Source: Prochlorococcus sp. AG-436-C14 (GTDB lineage Bacteria > Cyanobacteriota > Cyanobacteriia > PCC-6307 > Cyanobiaceae). From it: a stretch of DNA of 64,000 nucleotides. Positions 39,469-48,327 of the stretch are shown piece after piece (positions within the stretch are counted from its first letter, which is position 1; every line of letters begins with the position of its first letter). The position numbers and the translations under genes were made by a program. Where the stretch lies: contig QCPD01000001.1 of assembly GCA_003209755.1 (NCBI GenBank), forward strand, positions 124,001-188,000, in the 5' to 3' direction. The notes under the pieces are model-generated. The model searched no databases. It saw nothing but the letters and a program-made list of their open reading frames with translations, and had not been told where the DNA came from.

Positions 39469-42246
39469 TCAATTATGTCTTTCAGTTGCTGGATTAATAA
39501 TTTCATGATTTGTTTCTTTTGCTTGATTAATATCTTCAGCTTCGCACACTGGAAATCTATCCATTAGTTTCATCGCTGCCTTGGCATTATTTTGTAGTTG
39601 CCTACTTACAGACTCGCAATAGGGAATTTGTGAAAGTAAATCATTTGTTCTTCTTAAAATCCTTACGACATCTCCCTCATCCAAGGAAGTATTTGAAATT
39701 AAATCCGTCCAAGAACTTCCTCGAGCCCAAGCTTCTACTAAACCCATTAATTCTGAACTCCACAAGATTGGGACTTCTATCCCAAACCGTTCTTGAACTC
39801 TAAACAATTCTCTTCGAATATTTGATAAATCATTAAACGCTTCATCTGCAACTGCACTTGGAATAAATCCAGACCATAAATCAGGACGATTTACTTCAGT
39901 CACAATTGACTGAATAACACCAGCTAATTCTACTGGTGTTATTTCATCAAGATGTCCACTCATCAAAACCAATCCTAGCCATAACTCATTTTCACCTCTT
40001 AAAGATCCAATACCTCTACCGATTTCAGTTGGATTTAAATCTTCCAAGCATCCAAAGTGGTTTAGTACTTTAATTAGTGATAAGAAAGTTTCCCAGTGCC
40101 GATTAGACCTGTCGTAGAGCATCTCCTCACGTTCATGTATTTCAATACCTAATGCGTCCATTTTTCGTCTATGCTTCTTTAATTTTTTCTTATCTCCCCA
40201 TCGATGAGCTGGCTGAATCAATAATTGATCATCCAGAGACTTAACTAATTTAGCTTGAGATAAAACTTCAGTAGCCAGATCATATTGAGCCGTTCTCATA
40301 TCATTTTTCTGCGCTAAATTTGAAATCATTGAAGCTGTTTCATTGCTTAGTAAATCCCCATGATGTATTTCTCCTAATCTACTAATTTCAGGAGTTATAA
40401 GATGTGATACGTCTAAGCAAGTCAATTCACCATAAAGACTAACAACTTCCTTACAAGCAATAAGTATCCAAATGTTTTCATCTGTTAAGCATAACAATTG
40501 GGATTGTCTATCTCCTTTTTGTCTTTTATCAACAATAACTGCAGGTGTAACTTTTCCTCGCAACTGTGATGTCTTCAGACTTATGAGGGTTCCATTATTT
40601 GCAAATTCTAAGGCTAAGATCAATTCATTAGATAATGTTTCTGCAGATTGTTTTTGGAGAATTTTTAAAAGTCTTCTTTCTTCCTTTAGATGACTTTTTA
40701 TTTTCTCATATCTTTCAAAATCTGCCCATGGAACATCTTCTGAAAAGGTTTTATACTCTTTAAACTCCTCTTTTAATCTGGATAACTCTTCTTCTTCTTC
40801 AACTAAATCCAGACTTGCCAAATATTTACTAAAGCTTCTTTCTATCAATTCTTTTGATTTGTCTAAATCATATCGCTGTAATAAATTCAGAACCATGCCA
40901 TAGCTCGGGGTAAATTGACTAATAAGTGGGTCAGCTGGACTAGTTGCTAATTGACCAGCCTCTCGAACCCCTTCAAATCGAGTTTGTACAGTAACCACAT
41001 AGCCTCTAGAATCAAGACCTCTTCTTCCAGCCCTACCAGCCATTTGTAAAAATTCACTCCCCATTAATTGACGATGTCCATTATCTGATCTCTTCGACAA
41101 AGTAGATATAATTGTGCTTCTCGCCGGCATATTGATTCCTGCAGCTAAGGTTTCAGTTGCAAAAACTACCTTTATCAATCCTTCTTGAAATAATTCCTCA
41201 ATGAACTCCTTCCAAGCAGGAAGAACTCCTGCATGATGAGAGGCTATTCCATTAAATAAAGCTTTGATATGTAAATCATCTCTCAAACCTTCTGAATTTA
41301 AAACTGTATATTTTTGAAATCGATCTTGAATTGAGTTTCTTTCTTCTGCGCTCACCAAACAATTGCTAGCTATTGTTTTCACAGCCTTGTCACAACCACG
41401 ACGACTAAATATGAAATAAATAGCGGGTAACATATTTCTTTCTGCCAATTTCGATATCACAAAGCCCAGTGAAGGAGAGTCAGGTTGAGTAGGTTTGGAT
41501 AAGCGTCCTCTCTTCTTATGTGATTTTGTTGGACGCCAAATCTTACAGTTTGGATGTAATCCAGTTCCTTTATCATTGAGTAATGGATGAAGTCCTTTAG
41601 CACTACAAAAATTGAATTCCAAGGGAACCGGTCTTAAATCACTAGAAATTAAATCTGTAGGTCCATGAACTTTCTCAATCCAATCAGTTAATTGTCCTGC
41701 ATTTGCAACAGTTGCCGAGAGAGCAACGAACTGAACGGATTTAGGACAATGAATAATTGATTCCTCCCACACCGTCCCTCTATGAGCATCATTCATATAA
41801 TGACATTCATCAAGAACAACAGTTTCTATCTCAAGTAGAGGGTCATCATTTCTATCTGCTGCTGCATAAAGCATATTCCTAAAAATCTCAGTAGTCATAA
41901 CAAGAATCGAAGCCTCTCTATTCAGGCTTAAATCACCTGTTAAAAGACCCACATTGCTTGAACCAAATTGATTCCTAAAGTCTCTTAGTTTTTGGTTAGA
42001 TAAAGCTTTTAAGGGCGTTGTATAAAACACCTTATTTCCATGAGAAATCGCTCTATAAATTGCATACTCTCCTATTAAGGTTTTTCCTGAGCCTGTAGGG
42101 GCACTAACAACTACAGAATGACCTTGATTGAGTGAGTCAATTGCTTTAAGTTGAAACTCATCCAATGCAAAAGGAAAGATTTCCTTTGGATTTAAATTGT
42201 TTTGAAGGATTTCGTTCTCAGACGTATCTCTTTCTGATGAAGTCAT
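39469..42246 (-). CDS. Ski2-like DEVH-box RNA helicase
   Basis: A 925-residue superfamily 2 helicase of the Ski2/Mtr4 type, probably in RNA processing or decay. Motifs in order: Q-motif region FALDEFQLKAIDSL, motif I VSAPTGSGKTLIGEY (about residues 48-62), Ib TTEIFRNML, motif II VVLDECHYMND (about 142), motif III FVALSATVANA (about 173), motif V ATETLAAGINMPARS (about 363) and motif VI QMAGRAGRRGLD (about 400). The last 170 residues (SGHLDEITPVELAGVIQSI onward) match the DSHCT domain. It is isolated on the minus strand. Confidence 0.92.
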   Translation of the reverse strand: MTSSERDTSENEILQNNLNPKEIFPFALDEFQLKAIDSLNQGHSVVVSAPTGSGKTLIGEYAIYRAISHGNKVFYTTPLKALSNQKLRDFRNQFGSSNVGLLTGDLSLNREASILVMTTEIFRNMLYAAADRNDDPLLEIETVVLDECHYMNDAHRGTVWEESIIHCPKSVQFVALSATVANAGQLTDWIEKVHGPTDLISSDLRPVPLEFNFCSAKGLHPLLNDKGTGLHPNCKIWRPTKSHKKRGRLSKPTQPDSPSLGFVISKLAERNMLPAIYFIFSRRGCDKAVKTIASNCLVSAEERNSIQDRFQKYTVLNSEGLRDDLHIKALFNGIASHHAGVLPAWKEFIEELFQEGLIKVVFATETLAAGINMPARSTIISTLSKRSDNGHRQLMGSEFLQMAGRAGRRGLDSRGYVVTVQTRFEGVREAGQLATSPADPLISQFTPSYGMVLNLLQRYDLDKSKELIERSFSKYLASLDLVEEEEELSRLKEEFKEYKTFSEDVPWADFERYEKIKSHLKEERRLLKILQKQSAETLSNELILALEFANNGTLISLKTSQLRGKVTPAVIVDKRQKGDRQSQLLCLTDENIWILIACKEVVSLYGELTCLDVSHLITPEISRLGEIHHGDLLSNETASMISNLAQKNDMRTAQYDLATEVLSQAKLVKSLDDQLLIQPAHRWGDKKKLKKHRRKMDALGIEIHEREEMLYDRSNRHWETFLSLIKVLNHFGCLEDLNPTEIGRGIGSLRGENELWLGLVLMSGHLDEITPVELAGVIQSIVTEVNRPDLWSGFIPSAVADEAFNDLSNIRRELFRVQERFGIEVPILWSSELMGLVEAWARGSSWTDLISNTSLDEGDVVRILRRTNDLLSQIPYCESVSRQLQNNAKAAMKLMDRFPVCEAEDINQAKETNHEIINPATERHN

Positions 42247-42375
42247 TACTAAATCTTAGGGGAATATTCTATGAGCACATGATTTTTGACTTGGATACAT
42301 AATAAACTCAAGAAATCAAAGAAAAAATGTTAAGCCACCTCCCAAATCTTTAAATACAAAAAACAAAATAACAAT

Positions 42376-43518
42376 ATGCCTAAAATCCCTAACTCTAGAA
42401 TTCGTAAACTCAGGACTTGGGTCCCAGGGAAAAGATCATCAGAATTGATTGGTGTAGATGAAAATCAAAATCAAATCACATTAATTGACCTAGCTAGTAA
42501 TGACTATCTAAACCTGGCAAGACATCCATTATTAATTGAGGCAGCCAAACAAATCGTAGAAACTGATGGAGTTGGCTCTGGAGGATCAAGATTTATTACT
42601 GGCAGTAGAAATATTCATCAAAAACTTGAAACGAAGCTTGCTCAATGGCTTGATCGTGAGATTGTCCTGCTTTACCCGAGTGGTTTCCAGGCAAATCTGG
42701 CTGCTGTTTTAGCACTTGCTGATCGTCACACTCCTGTGATTTGTGATCGTTTGATACATCATTCCCTGCTCGTTGGAGTCAAAGCGAGTGGAGCAAAGCT
42801 CATTAGATTCAAGCACAACAATTTATATGAATTAGAAAGACTTTTAAAAAAATCTAGACACAGCAGTCCTCAAAAAAAACCTTTAGTAATTACTGAAAGC
42901 CTTTTTAGTATGGAAGGTACAACAGCCCCCATAAACGAAATTTCAAAGCTATGCATTAAGTATGATTCAAAGTTATTGGTAGACGAAGCTCATGCTTTTG
43001 GCGTTATGGGTCCGGGAGGAAGAGGTGAATCATTTGGGCTCAAAGAACCAATATCAATTATCAGTGGGACATTCGGTAAAGCATTTGGAAGTGGGGGAGC
43101 ATTTCTAGCAACAGACAAGATAACAGGAGAAAATTTAATTCAAAACTGTGGTGCATTTCGCTATACAACTGCTTTGGCTCCTCCACTCTGTGCAAGTGCA
43201 TTAGCCGCGTTAAATCTAATTAAAAGTAACCCTAGCTGGGGTAGTAAATTGAAAGAGAAATCAATAGCCTTAAGAGATAGATTGTCTCAAATTGGGTGGC
43301 AACGACCTGTTGGGGGAGGTCCAATAGTCTCCATAATTCTAGGTTCAGACGAATTAGCCATGGATTATCAGAAGAGACTTGAGGCACAAGGCCTTCTTAC
43401 TGTTGCGATCCGTCCACCAACCGTCCCTGAAGGCAAATCGAGAATTAGGTTAGTTATCAGGCGAAATACTCCAGTTCAGGCCATCGAAAGACTTATCGAA
43501 GTTCTTAAGAATAAATGA
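42376..43518 (+). CDS. bioF: 8-amino-7-oxononanoate synthase
   Basis: PLP enzyme joining pimeloyl-ACP and alanine, the first step of the biotin ring pathway. The 380-residue protein has the PLP-lysine motif SGTFGKAFGSGGAF (about residues 231-244), LLVDEAHAFGVMGPGGRG (about 195) and LASNDYLNLARHPLLIEA near the N-terminus. It is the first gene of the bio operon, with its stop overlapping the next start (ATGA). It is divergent from the helicase, with about 130 AT-rich bases between them holding the operon promoter. Confidence 0.95.
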   Translation: MPKIPNSRIRKLRTWVPGKRSSELIGVDENQNQITLIDLASNDYLNLARHPLLIEAAKQIVETDGVGSGGSRFITGSRNIHQKLETKLAQWLDREIVLLYPSGFQANLAAVLALADRHTPVICDRLIHHSLLVGVKASGAKLIRFKHNNLYELERLLKKSRHSSPQKKPLVITESLFSMEGTTAPINEISKLCIKYDSKLLVDEAHAFGVMGPGGRGESFGLKEPISIISGTFGKAFGSGGAFLATDKITGENLIQNCGAFRYTTALAPPLCASALAALNLIKSNPSWGSKLKEKSIALRDRLSQIGWQRPVGGGPIVSIILGSDELAMDYQKRLEAQGLLTVAIRPPTVPEGKSRIRLVIRRNTPVQAIERLIEVLKNK

Positions 43519-44243
43519 AAGAAATTATTGCTATGCATGGGTGGGCTGGTGATAGTCATCAATGGGCAGATTGGGAAATGATTTTTAAAAGTTGTGATTG
43601 GGAATGGCAAACTGCTGAACGCGGATATAAAGATATAAGTCCTCATACACCGAAATGGAATAACAACTCAAATCAAGTCGAACTTAAAAGAGTTGCTATA
43701 TGTCACTCTCTTGGTTCACATTTGATAGATAAACAAGTTTTAGAATCAGCGACTCACGTTGTATTAATCAATAGTTTTAGTCGTTTTATTCCTATTGGTA
43801 AAGAGAATCGCCCTGTAAAACTAGCGCTTAACAAAATGATAAATTCCATTAACACACCCAACGAAGCAACTATGTTAAGAAAATTCCATATAAAAGCTCA
43901 TAAACCTAATGACATAAGTATTGAATCAGTCGAATCAAATCTCCTTCACATATCAGATTCAGGAAGGATGAGATTAAAAAATGATTTAGAACTTCTTATT
44001 AATTCTGATTCTCTCCCAATAGGCATAAATAGTTATGCGAAAGTACTTATTGTTAACAGTGAAAAAGACTATATATTGGCTGATCAAACGAAAGCAAAGC
44101 TAGCTGAAGATTTAATAAATTACTTAGAAGCCCCACCCAAAACAATCCATCTGCAAGAGGAGGGGCATTTCATCACTAAAATCAAAAATATCAAAAAAAT
44201 AAAACACTGGCTAGAATTTGATCATGCAAAAAATATGGTCTAG
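43515..44243 (+). CDS. bioK: Probable pimeloyl-ACP methyl ester esterase BioK
   Basis: An alpha/beta hydrolase in the biotin operon, in the place BioH occupies in E. coli. It would free pimeloyl-ACP from the methyl ester made by BioC. The start MKEIIAMHGWAGDSHQW has the oxyanion HGW. The nucleophile elbow is VAICHSLGSHLI (about residue 65, CHSLGS rather than GxSxG). The late acid-His pair is VNSEKDYIL and LQEEGHFITKI (about residue 219). BioK is known as the esterase of marine picocyanobacteria; the name is inferred from context and lineage. It overlaps bioF and bioC. Confidence 0.8.
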   Translation: MKEIIAMHGWAGDSHQWADWEMIFKSCDWEWQTAERGYKDISPHTPKWNNNSNQVELKRVAICHSLGSHLIDKQVLESATHVVLINSFSRFIPIGKENRPVKLALNKMINSINTPNEATMLRKFHIKAHKPNDISIESVESNLLHISDSGRMRLKNDLELLINSDSLPIGINSYAKVLIVNSEKDYILADQTKAKLAEDLINYLEAPPKTIHLQEEGHFITKIKNIKKIKHWLEFDHAKNMV

Positions 44244-44979
44244 CCAAGTTAAAAAAAACTTTAACAAAGCTGCATTAAGCTATAACGAATTCTCATCTAT
44301 TCAAAAAAGTACTGCTTTAAAACTTGCAAAGATATGTTCTCATCATTCAATTAAATATGGACTATGGGTTGACCTTGGCTCTGGCACTGGACTACTCGCT
44401 AAATCATTAGAAGATCTACATCCGAACCAATATGTAATTAGATTGGATAACTCTAAAAACATGCTTGATCAACATTCGGGAAAGAGTGTTAAACAAATTT
44501 GGGATTTAAATGATGGGTTACCTAAGTGGTCTACAAAACCAAATTTATTAGCTTCAAGTTTTGTTTTACATTGGCTTGATAATCCACAAAAGAAACTTAA
44601 GGAATGGTTGAATTCTCTAAGCGTAGATGGATGGATTGCTTTAGCAATCCCAATCAAAGGAAGTTTTCCAGAATGGTATGAAGCTGCAGAAAAAGCAAAT
44701 TTAACATGTACGGCTCTTGATTTACCATCATACGACTCAGTAACTAGAGTCATTCCGAAACAAAGTATTTTATATAATAAAATTGAAGTTATTAAACAAA
44801 CAGCGAAGAAGGCAACTTCTTTATTAAAACCGATGATCAAGGTTGGAGCACAAAGTAGTCAAAAGGAACAATTAAGTGTTTCAGATTGGCGACATCTATT
44901 ATCTTTTTGGCCAATTTCCAACAAGGATAATCAAGTAAGCCTTAGTTGGTCCATTCAGTTTTTGTTAATAAAGCGATGA
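44224..44979 (+). CDS. bioC: Malonyl-ACP O-methyltransferase BioC
   Basis: Methylates malonyl-ACP to open the disguised fatty-acid route to pimelate. The SAM-binding motif is LWVDLGSGTGLLAKSLEDL (about residues 47-65), with the post-motif VIRLDNSKNMLDQH and the family segment LLASSFVLHWLDNPQKKLKEW (about 98-118). I chose the ATG at 44224 (MQKIWSSQVKKNFNKAALSYNEFSSIQ) over the listed TTG two codons earlier. The gene overlaps the bioK end by 20 bases and shares ATGA with bioD. Confidence 0.9.
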   Translation: MQKIWSSQVKKNFNKAALSYNEFSSIQKSTALKLAKICSHHSIKYGLWVDLGSGTGLLAKSLEDLHPNQYVIRLDNSKNMLDQHSGKSVKQIWDLNDGLPKWSTKPNLLASSFVLHWLDNPQKKLKEWLNSLSVDGWIALAIPIKGSFPEWYEAAEKANLTCTALDLPSYDSVTRVIPKQSILYNKIEVIKQTAKKATSLLKPMIKVGAQSSQKEQLSVSDWRHLLSFWPISNKDNQVSLSWSIQFLLIKR

Positions 44980-45626
44980 GTACTTTCTCAAAAAGGATTA
45001 TTATTTGCGGCACAGATACAGATGTAGGTAAAACGATAGTTAGTAGTTTTTTCGTCCAGGGTCTTAAAGGTATCTACTGGAAACCCATTCAAAGTGGAAC
45101 AGAGGAAGGTACAGATACCAAAACTGTTTCCAATCTTTTAAATCTTGAACCTAACCGCTATCTTTCTGAAAGATATAAATTCAAGGCTCCTGTCTCTCCA
45201 CATTGGGCTGCCGAACAAGAGTCTGTTTTTATTGAACCAAGCAATTTAAAATTACCTGACTTAGATGAATTAATAATCATCGAGACTGCAGGTGGTTTAA
45301 TGGTTCCTTTAAATCGAGATTGGCTACAAATAGACCAATTAAAGGTTTGGGGAGCCCCAATAATTCTTGTAGCCAGGACCGGTCTTGGCACTCTCAATCA
45401 CACCTTATTAAGTCTAGAAGCCTTGAAACATAGAAATTTAGATGTATTAGGAATAGTATTAAACGGCCCTCCACACAAAGACAATCCGAAGACTTTAGAG
45501 CAATTTGGAGATACTAAAATTCTTGCAAGTCTTCCTACTTTTGAAGAAGTCAACGCAAAAGTACTTTCACAAGAATGGAATAAACAGCAATTAGATCAAA
45601 AGCTTAAAAAATACATTCGAAATTAA
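44976..45626 (+). CDS. bioD: Dethiobiotin synthetase
   Basis: ATP-dependent carboxylase that closes the ureido ring of dethiobiotin. The P-loop is at the N-terminus, IIICGTDTDVGKTIVSSFF (about residues 7-25). GIYWKPIQSGTEEGTD and IIIETAGGLMVPLN are the substrate and Walker B-like regions. The listed start at 44946 adds ten codons of bioC-overlapping sequence; the ATG at 44976, inside the bioC stop (ATGA), fits the family. bioA follows after a 52-base spacer. Confidence 0.93.
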   Translation: MSTFSKRIIICGTDTDVGKTIVSSFFVQGLKGIYWKPIQSGTEEGTDTKTVSNLLNLEPNRYLSERYKFKAPVSPHWAAEQESVFIEPSNLKLPDLDELIIIETAGGLMVPLNRDWLQIDQLKVWGAPIILVARTGLGTLNHTLLSLEALKHRNLDVLGIVLNGPPHKDNPKTLEQFGDTKILASLPTFEEVNAKVLSQEWNKQQLDQKLKKYIRN

Positions 45627-45678
45627 AATTTTATTTTTTTCTTAATCAAAAATATTATTTTGACTTCAATCAAGTTAA

Positions 45679-47004
45679 ATGAAACAAGAGAGAAAACTAA
45701 ATTTGATGAATGAGAAAGAAAATTCAAATCAAACTATTCAGAATCCTCATATATGGCCACCATTCACACAACTTACATCCTCTAAGCCTCAATTATTGGT
45801 TGAAAAAGCAAAAGGTGCCCTTTTACTGCCCAAAGGCAGAGCTCCAATAATCGATGCCATAAGTAGCTGGTGGGTCACTCTTCATGGTCATGCAAATGAA
45901 TATATTGCCAAGGCTATCGCAACTCAAGCAGAGCAATTAGAACAAATTATCTTTGCAGATTTCACTCATCCTCAAGCTGAGCTATTAGCCAATCGACTAA
46001 GCAAATTAACAGGTCTAGAAAAGTTATTCTTTTCAGATAATGGCTCTACTGCAGTAGAAGTAGCTTTAAAAATGGCTCGACAATGGTGGAAAAACAAAGG
46101 TGATCATAGATCTCAAATCATTGCATTCGAAGGTGCCTACCATGGAGATACATTCGGAGCCATGGCAGTAGGCGAAAGAAATATATTTAGCGAGCCTTTT
46201 GATCAAATGCTATTTCCTGTTAGCAGAGTCCCTTGGCCTGAAACATGGTGGGGTGATGAAGATTTTGAGAAACGAGAAAAGGAGGTTTTAGAAACTCTCG
46301 ATCACCTCCTAAAGAAACCAACTATTGCAGTAATTATTGAGCCATTAGTGCAAGGGGCTGGAGGGATGCGAATGGTTCGTTCAGAATTTTTGGTGGAAGT
46401 CGAAAAAAGAATTCGCCAGGCGAATTCTTTACTGATTACAGATGAAGTCTTAACTGGCTTTGGAAGGTGTGGAGAACTATTCGCTTTTCAAAGAGCAGGA
46501 TTAAAGCCAGACCTTATATCACTCTCAAAAGGATTAACCGGTGGGTTTCTTCCGATGGGAGTTACTATGTCCAGTAAAAGGATTTCCGAAGGTTTCCTTG
46601 GTGAAGATCCCAAGCAAACTTTCTGGCACGGTCATAGTTTCACAGCTAACCCCTTAGGCTGTGCAGCTGCCAATGCCAGCTTAGATCTTTTAGAAAACTT
46701 CCCTCAAAAATATTTAGATTTTGAGTCACGTCATTTACCTCATCTACAAAAAATAGTTAAAGATCCAAGAATTGAATGTCCAAGAATTACAGGAACCATT
46801 GCTGCTTTTAATATTAAAGTGAAAGGTAAAAAGGGGTATTTAAGTTCCGTTGGAAAAATCATTAAAGCAAGTGCATTGAAGGTTGGTGTTTTCATTAGGC
46901 CATTAGGAGATGTAGTTTATCTAATGCCACCACTATGTATCACAGATGAAGAACTAGAAAAATGCTATTTTGGAATCCAAGAGGGCTTAAATTCTCTATC
47001 CTAG
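45679..47004 (+). CDS. bioA: Adenosylmethionine-8-amino-7-oxononanoate aminotransferase
   Basis: PLP enzyme that makes 7,8-diaminopelargonate with SAM as amino donor. The 441-residue class III aminotransferase has HIWPPFTQLTSSKPQ (about residues 24-38), DNGSTAVEVALKMARQWW (about 118), the PLP region LLITDEVLTGFGRCGELFAFQRAGLKPDLISLSKGLTGGFLPMG (Lys about 279) and WHGHSFTANPLGCAAANASL. The first 20 residues are a polar extension; an internal ATG at residue 10 is an alternative start. It is the last gene of the bio operon. Confidence 0.95.
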   Translation: MKQERKLNLMNEKENSNQTIQNPHIWPPFTQLTSSKPQLLVEKAKGALLLPKGRAPIIDAISSWWVTLHGHANEYIAKAIATQAEQLEQIIFADFTHPQAELLANRLSKLTGLEKLFFSDNGSTAVEVALKMARQWWKNKGDHRSQIIAFEGAYHGDTFGAMAVGERNIFSEPFDQMLFPVSRVPWPETWWGDEDFEKREKEVLETLDHLLKKPTIAVIIEPLVQGAGGMRMVRSEFLVEVEKRIRQANSLLITDEVLTGFGRCGELFAFQRAGLKPDLISLSKGLTGGFLPMGVTMSSKRISEGFLGEDPKQTFWHGHSFTANPLGCAAANASLDLLENFPQKYLDFESRHLPHLQKIVKDPRIECPRITGTIAAFNIKVKGKKGYLSSVGKIIKASALKVGVFIRPLGDVVYLMPPLCITDEELEKCYFGIQEGLNSLS

Positions 47005-47061
47005 AATTTTTCTTACCAAGATTCTGAAAATTTAGCTATATAATTATTTCTGAAATTAAGC

Positions 47062-47502
47062 TTACATCAACCAACTTGGAGTAAAATTCAAGTTACCACC
47101 TCTTAAAAAAGCAATAAACACTCCTAAAGCCAGACTCAAGAAAATAGAGGTGATTAAAAGAAGAAGTGAAAATAGTTCTCCTCCTGATAATGGTCGCCTT
47201 ACTCCTATCGTTTTAGAAAATTGTACAGATTTTATATTTGTTAAGTAAGGTTCTTTGTTTTGACTTAAAAGATTATTCTCTTTTTCTATAAATAAGTCAT
47301 AGTTTGCCCTTAGGACAGGATCACTCAATAAATCATACGCCTCACAAACATTTTGAAATTGCCTTGTCGCTTCATCACTTGGCAAAGATGTCGTATCCGG
47401 ATGAAGTCGCTTACTTAATTGATGGAAAGCTTTTCTGAGCTCTGCGTTATTGGCAGAGGGAGAAACACCAAGCAGTTCGTAACAATTAGAAGAAGGAGTC
47501 AA
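47062..47502 (-). CDS. Membrane-anchored J-domain protein
   Basis: A DnaJ-type co-chaperone that would stimulate an Hsp70. The J domain covers residues 6-68: NCYELLGVSPSANNAELRKAFHQLSKRLHPDTT with the essential HPD, then FQNVCEAYDLLSDPVLRANYD. A linker follows, then a single membrane helix at about residues 110-135 (LFSLLLLITSIFLSLALGVFIAF), so the protein is tail-anchored with the J domain in the cytosol or stroma. It has no zinc-finger or G/F region and is therefore type III. It is convergent with bioA and divergent from rsmG. Confidence 0.88.
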   Translation of the reverse strand: MTPSSNCYELLGVSPSANNAELRKAFHQLSKRLHPDTTSLPSDEATRQFQNVCEAYDLLSDPVLRANYDLFIEKENNLLSQNKEPYLTNIKSVQFSKTIGVRRPLSGGELFSLLLLITSIFLSLALGVFIAFLRGGNLNFTPSWLM

Positions 47503-47580
47503 CTAAAGAAAATATGATCTAATAATAAATAGATTTTATCTAAATATCTCAGAACTGACTTTTACAAAAAACAATTCCAA

Positions 47581-48327
47581 ATGTCTACTAATAAAAACAA
47601 CAAAAAAGCAAATCATCTCATGATATGGAATGAGCTTAAATGGGTGCCAAGTGAAAAACAATTAGCTCAATTTATCCATTTGCAAGAGTTACTTAAAGAG
47701 TGGAATAAGAAGAGCAACCTTACTCGTTTAGTTGATGGAGATGATTTTTGGACTGCACAAGTATGTGACAGCTTGTTGCCACTTCATGAAGAACTTAAAT
47801 ATCCAGAACTTTCTCATAAATATATTGATATTGGTTCTGGCTGTGGATTCCCTGGCATTGCCATAGCTATAGCAATGCAAAATTCAAATATTACTCTTTT
47901 AGATTCTTCAAGTAAAAAAACGACTTTTCTGAAAGAAGTTTCTAAAGAAATTGGATTAAATTCTCGTATCACAGTAGTAACTGAAAGAGCTGAGACAGCA
48001 GGAAAGGATCCAATTCTTCGAAGTAATTTTGACTATGCCATTGCGAGAGCAGTTGCTTCTGCAAATGTAGTAGCTGAATATCTGGTGCCTTTTTTAAATT
48101 CGACAGGTCAAGCGCTCATATATAAAGGGGGCTGGAGTGACGCAGAGCAACAAATACTAAAAAAAGCTTTAACTAAACTAAATGCAGAGATCAAACGAAT
48201 ACATAAATTCGTACTCCCTAACAATCGTGGTATTAGACATATTATTAGAATTAGTTCTATTAATAAATGTCCTAATCAATATCCAAGATCAATTGGCAAA
48301 CCCAAAAAACAGCCTTTAGGTTACTAA
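47581..48327 (+). CDS. rsmG: 16S rRNA m7G527 methyltransferase
   Basis: Methylates G527 in 16S rRNA; formerly called gidB. The 248-residue protein has the family helix LQELLKEWNKKSNLTRL (about residues 38-54), the SAM site KYIDIGSGCGFPGIAIAIA (about 81-98), ITLLDSSSKKTTFLKEVSKEI and DYAIARAVASANVVAEYLVPFL. The ORF runs four bases into the convergent aldo/keto reductase gene. An N-terminal extension of about 15 polar residues precedes the family core. Confidence 0.95.
   Translation: MSTNKNNKKANHLMIWNELKWVPSEKQLAQFIHLQELLKEWNKKSNLTRLVDGDDFWTAQVCDSLLPLHEELKYPELSHKYIDIGSGCGFPGIAIAIAMQNSNITLLDSSSKKTTFLKEVSKEIGLNSRITVVTERAETAGKDPILRSNFDYAIARAVASANVVAEYLVPFLNSTGQALIYKGGWSDAEQQILKKALTKLNAEIKRIHKFVLPNNRGIRHIIRISSINKCPNQYPRSIGKPKKQPLGY

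Noticed and set aside
44946-44975. Ten-codon N-terminal extension of bioD
   Set aside because: Lies in bioC coding sequence and precedes an ATG in a classic ATGA overlap that fits the family start.
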